Shown here one piece after another: positions 1 through 8,137 of a stretch of 30,934 bases of DNA. This DNA comes from JBBDIK01 sp964640385 (lineage in GTDB: Bacteria > Actinomycetota > UBA4738 > JBBDHU01). The notes beneath the pieces are model-generated. The model saw only the letters and a program-made list of their open reading frames with translations. It was not told the DNA's origin and made no database searches. The position numbers were made by a program, and so were the translations under genes. Position 1 is the stretch's first letter. Every line of letters starts with the position of its first letter. The DNA lies in assembly GCA_964640385.1 (NCBI GenBank), contig CAZXFL010000023.1, positions 1 to 30,934 of the forward strand, in the 5' to 3' direction.

Positions 1-516
1 AAGAGCCACCACAACGTCGGCGGGCTGCCGGAGGACATGGACTTCGAGTTGGTCGAACCCCTCCGCGATCTGTTCAAGGATGAAGTGCGTCAGGTGGGTT
101 CCGAGCTCGGGCTGCCCGAAGAGATCGTGCAGCGTCAGCCGTTCCCGGGCCCGGGGTTGGCGGTGCGGATCGTGGGGGAGGTCTCGGTCGAGAACCTGGC
201 GATGGTACGCGGCGCCGACCGCATCGTGCGCGAGGAGGTCCGCCGTGCCGGTCTGGAGCGCGCGACGTGGCAGGCGTTCGCGGTACTGATGGCGGACGTC
301 CGCAGCGTCGGCGTGATGGGCGACGGCCGGACCTACGAGCATCCGGTTATCATCCGGGCCGTGACCAGCGAGGATGCGATGACGGCGGATTGGGCCCGTC
401 TTCCCGGTGAGGTCCTCGATCGGATCTCCAGCCGGATCATCCGGGAGGTTCCTGGGGTGAACCGGGTGGCCTACGACATCACGTCGAAGCCGCCCGGCAC
501 CATCGAGTGGGAGTAG
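1..516 (+). CDS. guaA: GMP synthase (glutamine-hydrolysing), C-terminal part
   Basis: The reading frame is open from base 1 and gives the last 171 residues of GMP synthase, which converts XMP to GMP with ATP and glutamine in cytosolic purine synthesis. Visible signatures are KSHHNVGGLPEDM at the left edge, then GPGLAVRIVGEV, and the typical GuaA terminus PPGTIEWE. This covers the end of the ATP-pyrophosphatase region and the C-terminal dimerisation domain. The glutaminase domain lies outside the window. The stop is three bases from the stop of the convergent DUF4012 gene. Purine genes purN and purH lie about 13 kb further on. The family assignment is secure; only the upstream part is unseen. 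Confidence 0.97.
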   Translation, partial: KSHHNVGGLPEDMDFELVEPLRDLFKDEVRQVGSELGLPEEIVQRQPFPGPGLAVRIVGEVSVENLAMVRGADRIVREEVRRAGLERATWQAFAVLMADVRSVGVMGDGRTYEHPVIIRAVTSEDAMTADWARLPGEVLDRISSRIIREVPGVNRVAYDITSKPPGTIEWE

Positions 517-519
517 GGC

Positions 520-2526
520 TCAGACGCCGGCCGTCGAGAACGCCGGTCGGTTGAGGAAGCCCCACACCTTCCCGAAGAACCCGCGCTCGAGTTCGAGCTC
601 CAGGTCCTTCCACTTGCCCACCTCGCCGGTCCAGGTCGCGGTATCGTCGTCGATGCGCACGTTCGGATCGTCCGATGGGGCGAAGTGCATCCCCTCCGGG
701 GCCCGGACGGCGACGGTACCGGTCGTTGGCCTGATCGTGGGTTGGCCCTGCAGCCGCAGGCGGTACGTGCCGCCGCCGAATCCGCCATCCCAGGCGGCCG
801 GGAGTGTGAGCGTCGCCGCGAGCTCACCCGTCGACTGCGGGGAGATCCGCTCGAACACGCCGTAGAGCTGGAGGTCGCCATCGGGTTCGGCCTGGACCGG
901 CTCCGGGTCGCCGGCGGAGGTGAAGCCGTCCAGTCGGCATCCGAGGATGCAGTAGAAGCCAACCTGCTGGTACGCCTCACCAGCCTTCAGGTGCTCGAAA
1001 TTGTCGTACGGGTACGGACCGAGGGCGTACGACGGTTTCGCGCCCTTCGGGGCATGGTTCGTGTAGGTCGCCGACGCCTCGGCGAGCGCCGATCCGTCGG
1101 CCAGGAGCGTGATGTCGTAGGCAACGTCGGTGTCCATGTAGTAGTCGATCTTGTTCCGGGACCAGTTGTTCACCGGCGCCGAGAAGAAGTCCCAGCCGGG
1201 GCCGGGGGGTCCGAACGCGCCGGCGACACCGGCTTCGACGAAGGCGGCTTCGACGGCCGGGTCGGTCGAATGCAGTAGCAGGTGCCCGTCGCCGCCGGCC
1301 TCGATCAGCGCCCGAAGGGCGGCGTCGGGCGAGGTGCGAGTGAGCAGGGCCCGCCAGACGTCGTGCGCCGCCTCCCCGAGGGCCTCCTTCCGCGCCCCGG
1401 AATCCTCCGGGTCGAACGTCGAGTACACGCGGCTCGTCGTCAAGGGAACCACGTTCTCGGCGGTGAGGGTCGCGCCGAGGTCGCGTGCCTTCACGGGACC
1501 CGTCGCCCGGAGCATCGAAGAGACCGCCTGCGGATCGACGTAGACGGCACCGTTCAAGCGCGTGCCGGTCGCCTGCTCGTAGAGTCGCTCGAGGAAGCTC
1601 GCCGCCTCGGGGAGCTGCGGGAGCAGGTTCGAGTCCACCGGATACCTGGTCATGTCCGATCCGAAGAAGGTCGGCACGTCCTTCGGCTTGGGGTTCTCCT
1701 CCCGGCCCGGGAGCTCGTTCGTGCTGCGGAACGGGGACAGGGACATCCGGCCGTCGCGGATCGTCAGGACGGCGACCTCTCCCACGAACCCGCCGGTCGC
1801 CCGGAGCTCGGCAGGGTTCTGGGCGACGACGAGGTAGCGCTTCGATCCCCCGGCTCCGGCGAACTCCGGGAGTGCCCTCACCATGGCATCGACTGACCGG
1901 ATCGCCGGCGCGGCGGTCCGCAGGCCATCACGCAGGCTGCTCGCGGCGCCACCGACCGGGCCCAGTAGGAAGTTCCGAGGGAGGTCCTCGGCGATGGTGC
2001 TGGCCTCGTTCACCTCTTCCCGCGCCCGCTCAAGTGCCGGCCCGAGGCGCTGCATCGCTTCGATCGGGACACGACCCTTCTCCGGCGCCAGGGATGTGAG
2101 CCCGCTGGGGAGGCCGCCCACGCCCGTGGCCAGTTCGACGCCGGCCTGTGAGACGTGCTCGCCTGCCTCCGCGAGGCCCAGGAGCACATCCGCGGTGTTC
2201 CCCGCCAACGGGACGAGGCCGAGGACCCGGAGGGCCGGGTTGCCGGCCTTGCTGGCAGCCTCGGCGAAGGAGGCTCGAGCATCCCCGAAGGCGTCGACGG
2301 CTTCGGGGATCTTGCCCTCCGTCATCAGCGACCGGCCGGTGGCCAGGGAATCCTTGCCCTGCTGCATGAGGCGGCCCGCGCGCAGGGCCGGGAGCAGCGA
2401 CAGGAGGCCGAGGACGATCAGCGCGGCGAGCGTGATCAGGGCTCCGGTCAGCAGGCGCCTGGGCCATCGCCTCGGCCGGTGCCGGGACGAGCGGCGATGA
2501 CGGGTCATCCGGATCCGCTCGGTCAT
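520..2526 (-). CDS. DUF4012 membrane-anchored protein
   Basis: This encodes 668 residues. A very basic N-terminus (many Arg in residues 1-25) precedes one membrane helix at about 26-45 (LLTGALITLAALIVLGLL), followed by a long extracytoplasmic part. The DUF4012 hallmark is at about residues 232-260: KRYLVVAQNPAELRATGGF, then NELPG. DUF4012 has no known biochemical role; members are common in actinobacteria near envelope or polysaccharide genes. I chose the start at 2526 because it overlaps the sortase stop in an ATGA arrangement, implying translational coupling. The frame stays open upstream to 2799 but that stretch lies inside the sortase gene and looks like a shadow. Export to the cell surface and a functional link to the sortase are inferences. 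Confidence 0.85.
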   Translation of the reverse strand: MTERIRMTRHRRSSRHRPRRWPRRLLTGALITLAALIVLGLLSLLPALRAGRLMQQGKDSLATGRSLMTEGKIPEAVDAFGDARASFAEAASKAGNPALRVLGLVPLAGNTADVLLGLAEAGEHVSQAGVELATGVGGLPSGLTSLAPEKGRVPIEAMQRLGPALERAREEVNEASTIAEDLPRNFLLGPVGGAASSLRDGLRTAAPAIRSVDAMVRALPEFAGAGGSKRYLVVAQNPAELRATGGFVGEVAVLTIRDGRMSLSPFRSTNELPGREENPKPKDVPTFFGSDMTRYPVDSNLLPQLPEAASFLERLYEQATGTRLNGAVYVDPQAVSSMLRATGPVKARDLGATLTAENVVPLTTSRVYSTFDPEDSGARKEALGEAAHDVWRALLTRTSPDAALRALIEAGGDGHLLLHSTDPAVEAAFVEAGVAGAFGPPGPGWDFFSAPVNNWSRNKIDYYMDTDVAYDITLLADGSALAEASATYTNHAPKGAKPSYALGPYPYDNFEHLKAGEAYQQVGFYCILGCRLDGFTSAGDPEPVQAEPDGDLQLYGVFERISPQSTGELAATLTLPAAWDGGFGGGTYRLRLQGQPTIRPTTGTVAVRAPEGMHFAPSDDPNVRIDDDTATWTGEVGKWKDLELELERGFFGKVWGFLNRPAFSTAGV

Positions 2527-3104
2527 GTCCGCTCCGCGAACACCACGAGTCGCTGTTCGGCGGAGAACCGAGGGGTGCACGTGGTTAGGACCAGGGTCGG
2601 GTTCTCGGTGGCGTCGGGGTCTGCGACCTGGCTGGCGGTCGGGGCGACGATCTCGGTGCGGTACACGCGATAGTCGAAGGTTCCGTGCTCGGTCTGCAGC
2701 TGGATCTCGTCCCCCATACGAAGCGTATCGAGGTCCCAGAACGGGGCTTTGTACGTCGTCCGGTGGCCGGCGATCGCGACTCGCCCGTGGGGCTGCCACG
2801 GCATCTTGGAGTCCGGAAACAGACCGGGGCCGCGTTCGAGGTCTTTCGTCGAGGTGCCGTCCACCACGATCATGTCCAATTCCATCCTCGGGATCACGAT
2901 CTTCGCGACGGCGCTGCCGGGGACCCGGACGATCTCATCGTCGGGTGGCGGAGGGGTCTGGTGCTCGAGCTTGGTATCGAATTCCGCCCGGAGCTCCGCC
3001 TGTGCCCGGTCCGTGACGAGGTTGGTTCCCCACAGGATCCAGAGGAGGTAGCCAGCGACGAACGCCGCAGCGAAGAAGCAGAGTCTCCCGAAGCCCCGAA
3101 GCAA
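2523..3104 (-). CDS. Class E sortase
   Basis: A 193-residue membrane-anchored transpeptidase that would join LPXTG-like proteins to cell-wall peptidoglycan. One N-terminal membrane helix (about 8-26) is followed by the catalytic domain. The catalytic His is H114 in AGHRTT, the nucleophile is C176 in LTTCTP, and R185 completes the triad. The spacing and the LTTCTP form fit the actinobacterial class E type. The start is TTG at 3104: no ATG or GTG is available in frame between the previous stop (3183) and the membrane helix. No clear ribosome site precedes it, and an 11-bp hairpin abuts the start. Its substrate is probably the LPFTG protein encoded immediately upstream. It overlaps the DUF4012 gene by four bases. 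Confidence 0.92.
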   Translation of the reverse strand: MLRGFGRLCFFAAAFVAGYLLWILWGTNLVTDRAQAELRAEFDTKLEHQTPPPPDDEIVRVPGSAVAKIVIPRMELDMIVVDGTSTKDLERGPGLFPDSKMPWQPHGRVAIAGHRTTYKAPFWDLDTLRMGDEIQLQTEHGTFDYRVYRTEIVAPTASQVADPDATENPTLVLTTCTPRFSAEQRLVVFAERT

Positions 3105-3130
3105 GAAGCCCGCGCGATCCGCGGGCTTCT
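3104..3130 (-). terminator. Perfect 11-bp hairpin between the LPFTG gene and sortase
   Basis: Bases 3104-3114 and 3120-3130 are exact inverted repeats around a 5-base loop (cgatc). Read on the minus strand, the GC-rich stem ends in TTCT and is followed by TGCTTC, resembling a weak intrinsic terminator for the LPFTG gene. The downstream foot of the stem touches the TTG start of the sortase, so it may attenuate or limit sortase expression rather than end transcription fully. Confidence 0.55.
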
Positions 3131-3182
3131 CGACGAGCGATCGATTGACGACGGCGTCGGTCGCGGCTGTCGTGATGCTTGG

Positions 3183-3689
3183 TTACTTCTCCGTCGCGAC
3201 CCGGCGGCGGCGGCCTGCGATGAGCGCGATGCCGCCGGCAAGGACCAGCGCGATCAGCAGCAGGAACCCGACCGAGACGTTGGAGCCGGTGAACGGAAGC
3301 GCGCCTGCGCCCCCGCCACCTCCGGCAGCACCGCCCGCGATGACGATGCCGACCTGAACGGACTGCGTGGACTCACACGCTTGGTCCAGGCCGACGACGG
3401 TGATCGTGTGGCTACCCGGCGAGATGTTGTTGGGGAGGAACAGGTCGAAGTCGAACTTGTGGTCGGCACCGACGGTGGCGGTTCCGACGAAGGCTCCGTC
3501 CAAGTAGACGGAGACGGTGGAGCCGGCGCACCAGTGGTTCCCGCTCACGAGGGTGCTACTGCCGACACTCGGGTTGGTGTTGCCGACGCTGACCGTCGGA
3601 GGTGGCGCATAGGGGCCGGCCGAGGCGGGCTGTGCCATGAGCACTCCGACGGCGGCCGCGAGGACCACCGCGATCCCCAGTCGTTTCAT
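3183..3689 (-). CDS. Secreted LPFTG cell-wall-anchored protein
   Basis: A 168-residue surface protein. Residues 1-24 form a Sec signal peptide (MKRLGIAVVLAAAVGVLMAQ, cleavage after ASA). A beta-rich Ig-like or adhesin-like domain with two cysteines (C54 and C105, possibly a disulfide) spans about 30-117. A Gly/Ala linker leads to the sorting signal: LPFTG at 131-135, a hydrophobic helix 139-158, and a basic tail GRRRR. I chose ATG 3689 over the upstream in-frame codon at 3713 because AAAGGGG precedes it at good distance and the signal peptide then starts normally. It sits upstream of the sortase in the same direction, so it is the obvious substrate. The ligand or structural role is unknown. 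Confidence 0.88.
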   Translation of the reverse strand: MKRLGIAVVLAAAVGVLMAQPASAGPYAPPPTVSVGNTNPSVGSSTLVSGNHWCAGSTVSVYLDGAFVGTATVGADHKFDFDLFLPNNISPGSHTITVVGLDQACESTQSVQVGIVIAGGAAGGGGGAGALPFTGSNVSVGFLLLIALVLAGGIALIAGRRRRVATEK

Positions 3690-3734
3690 CCCTAACCCCT
3701 TTCGCGAGCACATGAGTTCGATATACGTCGAGAC

Positions 3735-3763
3735 AGCCTAGCGTGCCCGCGCCGCGCCCGCAA
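3735..3763 (-). promoter_or_regulatory. Candidate promoter of the LPFTG-sortase-DUF4012 genes
   Basis: On the minus strand TTGCGG (3763-3758) and TAGGCT (3740-3735) are separated by exactly 17 bases, giving a leader of about 39 bases before ATG 3689. Both boxes match consensus only at the core positions, so this is a moderate call. Confidence 0.4.
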
Positions 3764-3819
3764 TCCTTGCCCCTCCTTAGCCTCCATCGGGCGAAGAGGG
3801 GCCCTCCTTGAGCCCTGCC

Positions 3820-3825
3820 TACAAT
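3820..3825 (+). promoter_or_regulatory. -10 box for a leaderless helicase mRNA
   Basis: TACAAT (five of six consensus bases) ends 7 bases before the GTG at 3833, placing the transcription start at or next to the start codon. No ribosome-binding site precedes the GTG, as expected for a leaderless transcript. No good -35 box is visible. Confidence 0.6.
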
Positions 3826-3832
3826 ACCCTGC

Positions 3833-6001
3833 GTGAGCCCAGCCGACGACCTCCTCGACCCCCTGAACCCCGTTCAGCGTGAGGCCGTCCTGCACACCGA
3901 GGGCCCGGTGCTCATCGTCGCGGGCGCGGGCTCAGGCAAGACCCGGGCCTTGACCCACCGGATCGCCTACCTGATCCGGGGCAAGGACGTCCAGCCGGGG
4001 GCTATCTTGGCTATCACCTTCACCAACAAGGCCGCCCGGGAGATGGCCGAGCGGGTCGAGGGCCTGCTCGGGACCCGTGTAGCCAAGGGCATGTGGATCC
4101 TGACGTTTCACTCGTCCTGCGTCCGGATCCTCCGGCGGGAGCACCGTCATCTCGGCCTCCCATCGTCGTTCTCTATCTACGACGACGGGGACACCGAGCG
4201 TCTCATCACGATGATCCTCAAGGACCTGAACCTGGACGTGAAGCGGTTCCCGCCGCGCGCGATGGCCGCCGCGATCGGTGCGGCCAAGGACACCCTCTTG
4301 TCCGCGTCGGAGTACGCCGTCGCGGCTTCGAACTTCTATGAGAAGACCGTCGCTGAGGTCTACGTGGCCTACGAGCGCCGGTTGCGGGACGCCGGTGCGC
4401 TGGACTTCGACGATCTGATCGCCGAGACGGTGCGACTGTTCCAGCGCCATCCGGAAGTGCTGGCGCACTACCAGGAGCGGTTCCGGTACGTCCTGATCGA
4501 CGAGTACCAGGACACGAACCGCGCGCAGTACCACCTCGTGAACATGCTGGCGGCGAAGCACAACAACCTGTGTGTGGTCGGGGATGCCGACCAGGGCGTG
4601 TACTCGTGGCGGGGGGCAACGATCAAGAACCTGCTCGACTTCGAACGGGATCACCCGGACGCGGCGGTCTTCCTGATGGAGCAGAACTACCGATCGACGC
4701 AGAACATCCTCGCCGTCGCGAACGCCTTGATCGACCACAACGTGAACCGCAAGCCCAAGTCGCTCTGGACGCAGGAGTCCGGCGGCGAGCTGGTGGTTCG
4801 CTACCGGGCCGAGAACGAGCACGAGGAGGCGATGTTCGTCGCCGAGGAGGTCGAGCGGCTCGTGGAGGCCGAGGGCTCCCGCTACCGCGACGTCGCCGTT
4901 TTCTACCGGACCAACGCCCAGAGCCGGGTGCTCGAGGACATCTTCATGCGTGTCGGGTTGGCGTACCGGATCATCGGCGGGGTCCGGTTCTATGCCCGCA
5001 AGGAGGTGAAGGACATCCTCGCGTACCTCCGGCTCCTGGTGAACCCGCAGGACGTGGTATCTGCGCGTCGTGTCGTGAACACTCCCAAGCGGGGGGTCGG
5101 GGAGCAGACGGTCGCGGCGCTCGAAGCGTTCTCCCGCGACGAGGAGGTGTCGTTCCTGGAGGCATGCCGCCGGGCCGAGGAGATCACGACGCTGACCGCG
5201 CGTTCCACGGGTGGCGTTGCCTCGTTCGTCCGCGTGATGGACTCGCTGGCGGCCCGGCTCGCCGACGGTGCGGGTCCGGCGCGCATGGTGGAGTCGGCTG
5301 CCGAGGGATCTGGGTACATCGCGGAGCTGGAGGCCGAACGAACGGTGGAAGCCGAGGGACGCGTCGAGAACCTCCGGGAGCTGGGCGGCGTCGCCGCTGA
5401 ACAGGAGGCCCGCTCGCCGGACGGAACGCTTTCCGACTTCCTGGAACAGGTCGCGTTGGTATCCGAGCAGGACGAGTACGACGCCGACGCGTCGACCGTG
5501 ACGCTCATGACTCTGCACAACGCGAAAGGACTCGAGTTCCCGGTCGTGTTCATCATCGGGATGGAGGACGGCGTCTTCCCGCACTACCGCTCGATGGGGG
5601 ATACCGACCAGCTGGAGGAGGAGCGGCGGCTCGCTTACGTCGGGGTGACGCGGGCGCGGGAACGTCTGTACCTGTCGCACGCGTGGAGCCGGACCCTATT
5701 CGGCAGCACGAGCTACAACCCCCCGTCCCGGTTCCTGTCCGAGATCCCCGCCGACCTGATCAAGATGCTGGAACACGAGAAGGACGCGAACGGGCGGCGC
5801 GGCGCGAGGAAGGTCTCTTCCCCGGCGTCCCACACCCCCCTTGACGTCGGACCCGGCGACACGGTGGTACACGAGAAGTGGGGCGAGGGGGTCGTGTTGT
5901 CGGTGGCGGGCTCGGGTGGGGATGCCCAGGCGCGGATCGCGTTCGAAGACGTTGGGGAGAAGCAGCTCATCCTCGCGTACGCGCCCCTCAAGCCCGGGTA
6001 G
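3833..6001 (+). CDS. pcrA: ATP-dependent DNA helicase UvrD/PcrA
   Basis: A 722-residue superfamily 1A 3'-5' DNA helicase used in nucleotide excision repair, replication restart and clearing of recombination intermediates. Motifs appear in order: Q-motif region (LNPVQREAV), Walker A GAGSGKT with Lys36, motif II DEYQDTN at about 223, motif IV QNYRS at about 284, the helicase 2A region with TLHNAKGLEF, and motif VI VTRARERL near 605. The C-terminus (about 665-720, VGPGDTVVHEKWGEG onward) matches the Tudor-like RNA polymerase-binding tail of PcrA. Length is normal. GTG 3833 is chosen because a -10 box lies just upstream. The stop abuts the convergent neighbour with no spacer. Confidence 0.95.
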   Translation: MSPADDLLDPLNPVQREAVLHTEGPVLIVAGAGSGKTRALTHRIAYLIRGKDVQPGAILAITFTNKAAREMAERVEGLLGTRVAKGMWILTFHSSCVRILRREHRHLGLPSSFSIYDDGDTERLITMILKDLNLDVKRFPPRAMAAAIGAAKDTLLSASEYAVAASNFYEKTVAEVYVAYERRLRDAGALDFDDLIAETVRLFQRHPEVLAHYQERFRYVLIDEYQDTNRAQYHLVNMLAAKHNNLCVVGDADQGVYSWRGATIKNLLDFERDHPDAAVFLMEQNYRSTQNILAVANALIDHNVNRKPKSLWTQESGGELVVRYRAENEHEEAMFVAEEVERLVEAEGSRYRDVAVFYRTNAQSRVLEDIFMRVGLAYRIIGGVRFYARKEVKDILAYLRLLVNPQDVVSARRVVNTPKRGVGEQTVAALEAFSRDEEVSFLEACRRAEEITTLTARSTGGVASFVRVMDSLAARLADGAGPARMVESAAEGSGYIAELEAERTVEAEGRVENLRELGGVAAEQEARSPDGTLSDFLEQVALVSEQDEYDADASTVTLMTLHNAKGLEFPVVFIIGMEDGVFPHYRSMGDTDQLEEERRLAYVGVTRARERLYLSHAWSRTLFGSTSYNPPSRFLSEIPADLIKMLEHEKDANGRRGARKVSSPASHTPLDVGPGDTVVHEKWGEGVVLSVAGSGGDAQARIAFEDVGEKQLILAYAPLKPG

Positions 6002-7489
6002 CTACGAGGGAGTTGCCGCCGGGTTCGGTGCCGTCAGGTGCTCGAGGATATTGCGGGTGATCCGGGTGACGTCCGGATCCTCCCCCTTGATCCCGCAAGC
6101 CCAGTCGGTCACGCCGGCGTTCACGACGGTTCCGCCGCCACTTGGCCGCGTGAATGTAGCCAAGACCGCGTGGTTGGCCGTGACCTTCTCCAGGTTCTCG
6201 GGGGTCACGGACCCGAACAGGGCTTCAGCGACCGTTTCGAGTTCTCCGGGCTCATGCGCGTACCGTGACGGCTGTTCCTGCTGTGACCACAGGCGGGCGG
6301 GCGCGGTCGCGAGTACCTCGAGCGACTCCGGTGCGCCGTCTTCGTAGGTCGGCACCGGGACCCCGCCCTGGGTCCGGAGTTCGCAACCGTCGACCTCGTA
6401 GGCCACGATCGCATCGTTCGAGCCGAAGGTGTCGCCGTACCGGAGGCCGGTTCCCTCGAAGATCCAGTGGTCGGGCTGCCACACCGTGAAGGCGGCGTCC
6501 CCGCTGGGGATCGCGTTCCCGTACCGGGAGTAGCCGCCGCGCGTGAAGGACAGCCCGATGGTCTCCGCTTCGGGTCTTCCCAGGCGCCGGTCGGCCCATG
6601 GTCCGGTGAGGAACCGTTCATCCGACGTGCCGGCCACCGGATCTTCATGCGCGTGGTACTTGAAGCAGGTCAGGGCCGCGTGGTCGTCCTCGTAGCGGAC
6701 CTGCCAGAAGCAGGTGTTGCCGCTGAAGATGGCGGCGTTCCCACCCGTCGCGGTGAAGGCGTCGAGCGCATCGCGCATCTTCCACGACCAGTACTCGTCG
6801 TGTCCGGCGCAGACGAAGGCGCGATGGCCGTTCAAGACGTCGGGATGCTGTTCCAGGTCCTGCGAGATGGCGACGTCGACCGAGAACCCATTTCGTTCGG
6901 CCCAGTGCAGGAACGGGCGCTCCCAGTTCCACCAGCCGGCACCGCCGCTCCAGTCGGACAGGCCGCGCGGGCGGGCCCAGTCCCGGTATCCCATCGCCTC
7001 GGGATCGGGATCCGTCTGCATCATCCGTCCTGCCGGCTCCGGCTTGACCAGGAACCCTCGAGCCATCGGACGCCGGAACGAGACCCGCGTGCCGCCGGTG
7101 TAGAGCGACGGGCCGCCCCAGTCGTTGTACGCGTTGTAGGTGTTCGTCGAAAGAACCAAGATCAGCCGCGAGGGCTCGGCTCCCGGACGGACCACGAGGA
7201 ATGCGTCGGCGCGTTCGTCGCCGGATTTCAGGGTGACCGCGTAGTAGCCGGATCGCCAGTCGTGGCCGATCGGGATCTCGGATGCGGCGGGCCAGTCGCA
7301 CCCCTGGGAGGAGGCGTCCTCGGGGGTCGGATGGTTCCCTGCGGGGACGCCGAGAGCGGCCCACACCACGTCGTGCCGAGCCCCGTCCCGGGCGACCTCA
7401 ACATCGAACGTGCCGGTGTCGCTGGACACATGCATTCCGACGGGTTCGCCGGGCGCGACCGAGAGGGGCCAGCAGTACGCCTCCAGCAT
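6002..7489 (-). CDS. N,N-dimethylformamidase beta-subunit-like protein
   Basis: A 495-residue protein resembling the C-terminal domain of the large subunit of N,N-dimethylformamidase, a family with many uncharacterised members. Recognisable segments are NTYNAYNDWGGPSLY (about 115-130), AGHDEYWSWKMRD (about 222-235) and SGNTCFWQVRYE (about 250-262), followed by a region rich in Trp, His and Asp. The first 90 residues look like a beta-sandwich. No signal peptide or membrane helix is seen. The frame runs far upstream on the minus strand, but that part is antisense to mcmA2 and sucC. ATG 7489 is chosen since it overlaps the stop of a small upstream gene (TGATG). The substrate is unknown, and a true dimethylformamidase role should not be assumed. 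Confidence 0.8.
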   Translation of the reverse strand: MLEAYCWPLSVAPGEPVGMHVSSDTGTFDVEVARDGARHDVVWAALGVPAGNHPTPEDASSQGCDWPAASEIPIGHDWRSGYYAVTLKSGDERADAFLVVRPGAEPSRLILVLSTNTYNAYNDWGGPSLYTGGTRVSFRRPMARGFLVKPEPAGRMMQTDPDPEAMGYRDWARPRGLSDWSGGAGWWNWERPFLHWAERNGFSVDVAISQDLEQHPDVLNGHRAFVCAGHDEYWSWKMRDALDAFTATGGNAAIFSGNTCFWQVRYEDDHAALTCFKYHAHEDPVAGTSDERFLTGPWADRRLGRPEAETIGLSFTRGGYSRYGNAIPSGDAAFTVWQPDHWIFEGTGLRYGDTFGSNDAIVAYEVDGCELRTQGGVPVPTYEDGAPESLEVLATAPARLWSQQEQPSRYAHEPGELETVAEALFGSVTPENLEKVTANHAVLATFTRPSGGGTVVNAGVTDWACGIKGEDPDVTRITRNILEHLTAPNPAATPS

Positions 7490-7650
7490 CAGCGGGCCAG
7501 GGCGAGATAGCCTGCGGCCGCGATCACGACTCCGGCAGCGAGCGCTGCGATGACCCAGGCGAGTCCGAGCCGTCCGCGGTACGGGCCCAGCGGGCCGACC
7601 TTGGTTCCCGGCTTCAGTCCGGGGGGCCGGAACTTGAGGGGTTTGGCCAT
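7489..7650 (-). CDS. 53-residue single-helix membrane protein
   Basis: A small gene, supported by position and composition. The product begins MAKPLKFRPPGLKPGTKVGP, a basic Gly/Pro-rich cytoplasmic segment. A clear membrane helix follows at about 28-51 (LGLAWVIAALAAGVVIAAAG) and the protein ends LALAR. The stop codon shares one base with the start of the dimethylformamidase-like gene (TGATG), a typical coupled pair. A TATACT box ends 9 bases upstream of the ATG. It is unlike any family I can name; a membrane tether or accessory for its partner is possible but only inferred. Confidence 0.7.
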   Translation of the reverse strand: MAKPLKFRPPGLKPGTKVGPLGPYRGRLGLAWVIAALAAGVVIAAAGYLALAR

Positions 7651-7659
7651 GTCGGAACG

Positions 7660-7714
7660 AGTATATGAGCCGCCCGGCCCTGCACATGGTGTGCCTGGAG
7701 GTCTCGGCTATAGT
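7660..7714. promoter_or_regulatory. Divergent promoter pair
   Basis: Two outward-facing -10 boxes lie in a 73-base divergent gap. TATACT on the minus strand (7665-7660) serves the 53-residue membrane protein, and TATAGT on the plus strand (7709-7714) serves the B12-binding subunit gene. Each ends 9 bases before its ATG, and neither gene has a ribosome site in between. The -35 regions are weak. Confidence 0.5.
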
Positions 7715-7723
7715 GCCGAGCCT

Positions 7724-8137
7724 ATGGCTCAGACCTACCGCGTCATCATCGCGAAACCCGGACTCGACGGTCATGACCGCGGGGCGAAGGTCGTTGCGCG
7801 GGCGCTGCGCGATGCCGGCTTCGAGGTCGTCTACACGGGGCTCCACCAGACACCCGAGCAGATCGTCGAGACGGCCATCCAGGAAGACGCCGACGTCATC
7901 GGGCTCTCGTCGCACTCCGGCGCGCATATGACGCTGTTCCCGAAGGTCACCGCGCAGCTCCAGGACCAGGGCGTGACGGATGTGGTGGTCTTCGCGGGAG
8001 GGATCATCCCGCCCGATGACATCTCGGCGCTGCAGGAAGCGGGCATCGAGGCCGTCTTCACCCCGGGAGCGTCCACGCAGGACATCGTCGAGTGGCTGCG
8101 CGGACGGCTGGCGGATGCCGACGGGAAGGCGGAGTAG
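7724..8137 (+). CDS. mcmA2: Methylmalonyl-CoA mutase, small B12-binding subunit
   Basis: A 137-residue stand-alone cobalamin-binding domain. It carries the DxHxxG signature as DGHDRG near residues 16-21, where His is the lower axial cobalt ligand. The GLSSHSGAH segment and GGIIPPDD segment, which flank the nucleotide tail of B12, follow. The length is that of separate small subunits rather than of a full mutase. It should pair with the large subunit at 29024-30610, which lacks such a domain. The enzyme interconverts (R)-methylmalonyl-CoA and succinyl-CoA. The gene is followed directly by sucC, so the product of the mutase is the substrate of the next enzyme. Another B12 mutase partner cannot be ruled out. 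Confidence 0.92.
   Translation: MAQTYRVIIAKPGLDGHDRGAKVVARALRDAGFEVVYTGLHQTPEQIVETAIQEDADVIGLSSHSGAHMTLFPKVTAQLQDQGVTDVVVFAGGIIPPDDISALQEAGIEAVFTPGASTQDIVEWLRGRLADADGKAE

Noticed and set aside
3932..5680. A 582-codon minus-strand frame inside the helicase gene
   Set aside because: It lies opposite a clear helicase and is low in hydrophobic diversity with no recognisable domain, as expected for an antisense frame in high-GC DNA.
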